Below, in pieces: positions 21,761 through 22,068 of a stretch of 22,068 nt of DNA. Origin of the DNA: SIG459 sp045638085 (GTDB lineage Bacteria; Bacillota; Clostridia; Oscillospirales; Oscillospiraceae). Numbering within the stretch: the stretch's first letter is position 1; each line of letters begins with the position of its first letter. A program made the position numbers and the translations under genes. The notes under the pieces are model-generated. The model did not search any database, was not told where the DNA came from, and worked only from the letters and a program-made list of their open reading frames with translations. Location: positions 1-22,068 of the forward strand of contig JAZUAQ010000111.1 in the NCBI GenBank assembly GCA_045638085.1, written 5' to 3'.

Positions 21761-22068
21761 TTAAATACATTTTACTGGATGCAGTTCAATATATCCTCTT
21801 GTGCCGATAGGCTCCAACTGAATACGGGGGTTGCTGTCATCCCAAGCATACCCAATGCTTTGAGGATTGAATTTTTTGATTGCATCCCATATCTGCTCGA
21901 TTGCCTCATCAAAGTTTTCCTCTTCAAAAGGTTCGCCCTGGAACATGATGTATTTGCATTTAGGTAGTTCAATGACCTCAAATCCATCGGGGATTTCACC
22001 CGAATAGTCCGTGGCTACCTCTACGCCCTGCACATATTCAGATGTTCCTGCTTTGATGTAGTTTTTAG
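21761..22068 (-). CDS. GyrI-like effector-binding domain, C-terminal part of a probable AraC/MerR-type regulator, 5' partial
   Basis: The frame is open to the window edge (22068), so only the last 101 residues are seen; a GTG at 22033 is probably internal. The sequence matches the end of GyrI-like/effector-binding domains: P-D-G-F-E-V-I-E-L-P, C-K-Y-I-M-F-Q-G-E-P-F, I-W-D-A-I-K-K-F-N-P, then P-R-I-Q-L-E-P-I-G and R-G-Y-I-E-L-x-P-V at the end. In clostridia this ending is usual for AraC-family regulators with an N-terminal HTH, which would lie outside the window; a stand-alone domain is the alternative. Small cationic or drug-like ligands are typical for the fold. Confidence 0.8.
   Translation of the reverse strand, partial: KNYIKAGTSEYVQGVEVATDYSGEIPDGFEVIELPKCKYIMFQGEPFEEENFDEAIEQIWDAIKKFNPQSIGYAWDDSNPRIQLEPIGTRGYIELHPVKCI

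Overview
The window looks like chromosome from an anaerobic clostridial Firmicute, probably gut-associated. The reasons are GGAGG-type Shine-Dalgarno sites, A/T-rich sigma-A-like promoters with 17-bp spacers, a corrinoid/PocR methyl-transfer module, a one-cysteine OhrR, clostridial DUF2284 and DUF2383 proteins, and a DmsA-like molybdoenzyme. Species cannot be assigned from this sequence alone. I see no rRNA, tRNA, CRISPR array, insertion sequence or prophage.

Layout. (1) 1-2184 (+): a membrane protein cut by the window edge that fuses a serine-hydrolase (beta-lactamase-like) domain, two membrane helices and a phosphodiester-glycosidase (NAGPA) domain. (2) 2220-6881 (-): a corrinoid module read leftwards: PocR-AraC regulator, corrinoid protein, corrinoid reductive activator (2Fe-2S + ASKHA), an Fe-S-type DUF2284 protein overlapping it by 4 nt, and a DUF2383 four-helix protein. 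No substrate methyltransferase is present. (3) 6995-8317 (+): arylamine N-acetyltransferase and an OhrR-type MarR repressor. (4) 8364-9809 (-): a leucine-rich-repeat protein without signal peptide, divergent from a + strand operon (9983-12204) of an HTH protein, an unknown protein and a 2H phosphoesterase. The control region between them holds two opposed promoters, a perfect 18-bp inverted repeat and four helically phased direct repeats. (5) 12343-15191 (+): two esterase-family alpha/beta hydrolases and an ATP-grasp ligase, probably one transcript. (6) 15254-19274 (-): an envelope operon with the same hydrolase and NAGPA modules as region 1, here on two separate genes, plus a divergent Lgt-like membrane protein. 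(7) 19433-21658 (+): an orphan DmsA-like molybdopterin oxidoreductase. (8) 21761-22068 (-): the C-terminal effector-binding part of a regulator cut by the window edge.

How the genes may work together. In region 2 the regulator would sense a methyl-donor-related ligand, the corrinoid protein would carry the methyl group, and the activator, perhaps fed by the DUF2284 protein, would rescue oxidised Co(II). The substrate and methyl-acceptor enzymes must lie elsewhere. Regions 1 and 6 are two forms of one envelope system: in region 1 the hydrolase active site is intact and fused to the glycosidase, while in region 6 the hydrolase has lost its catalytic lysine and the glycosidase is separate. The best candidates for undescribed systems are this fused/split pair with its Lgt-like partner, the esterase-esterase-ATP-grasp operon, and the HTH/unknown/2H-phosphoesterase operon. 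All functional statements come from reading motifs by eye; no database search was run.
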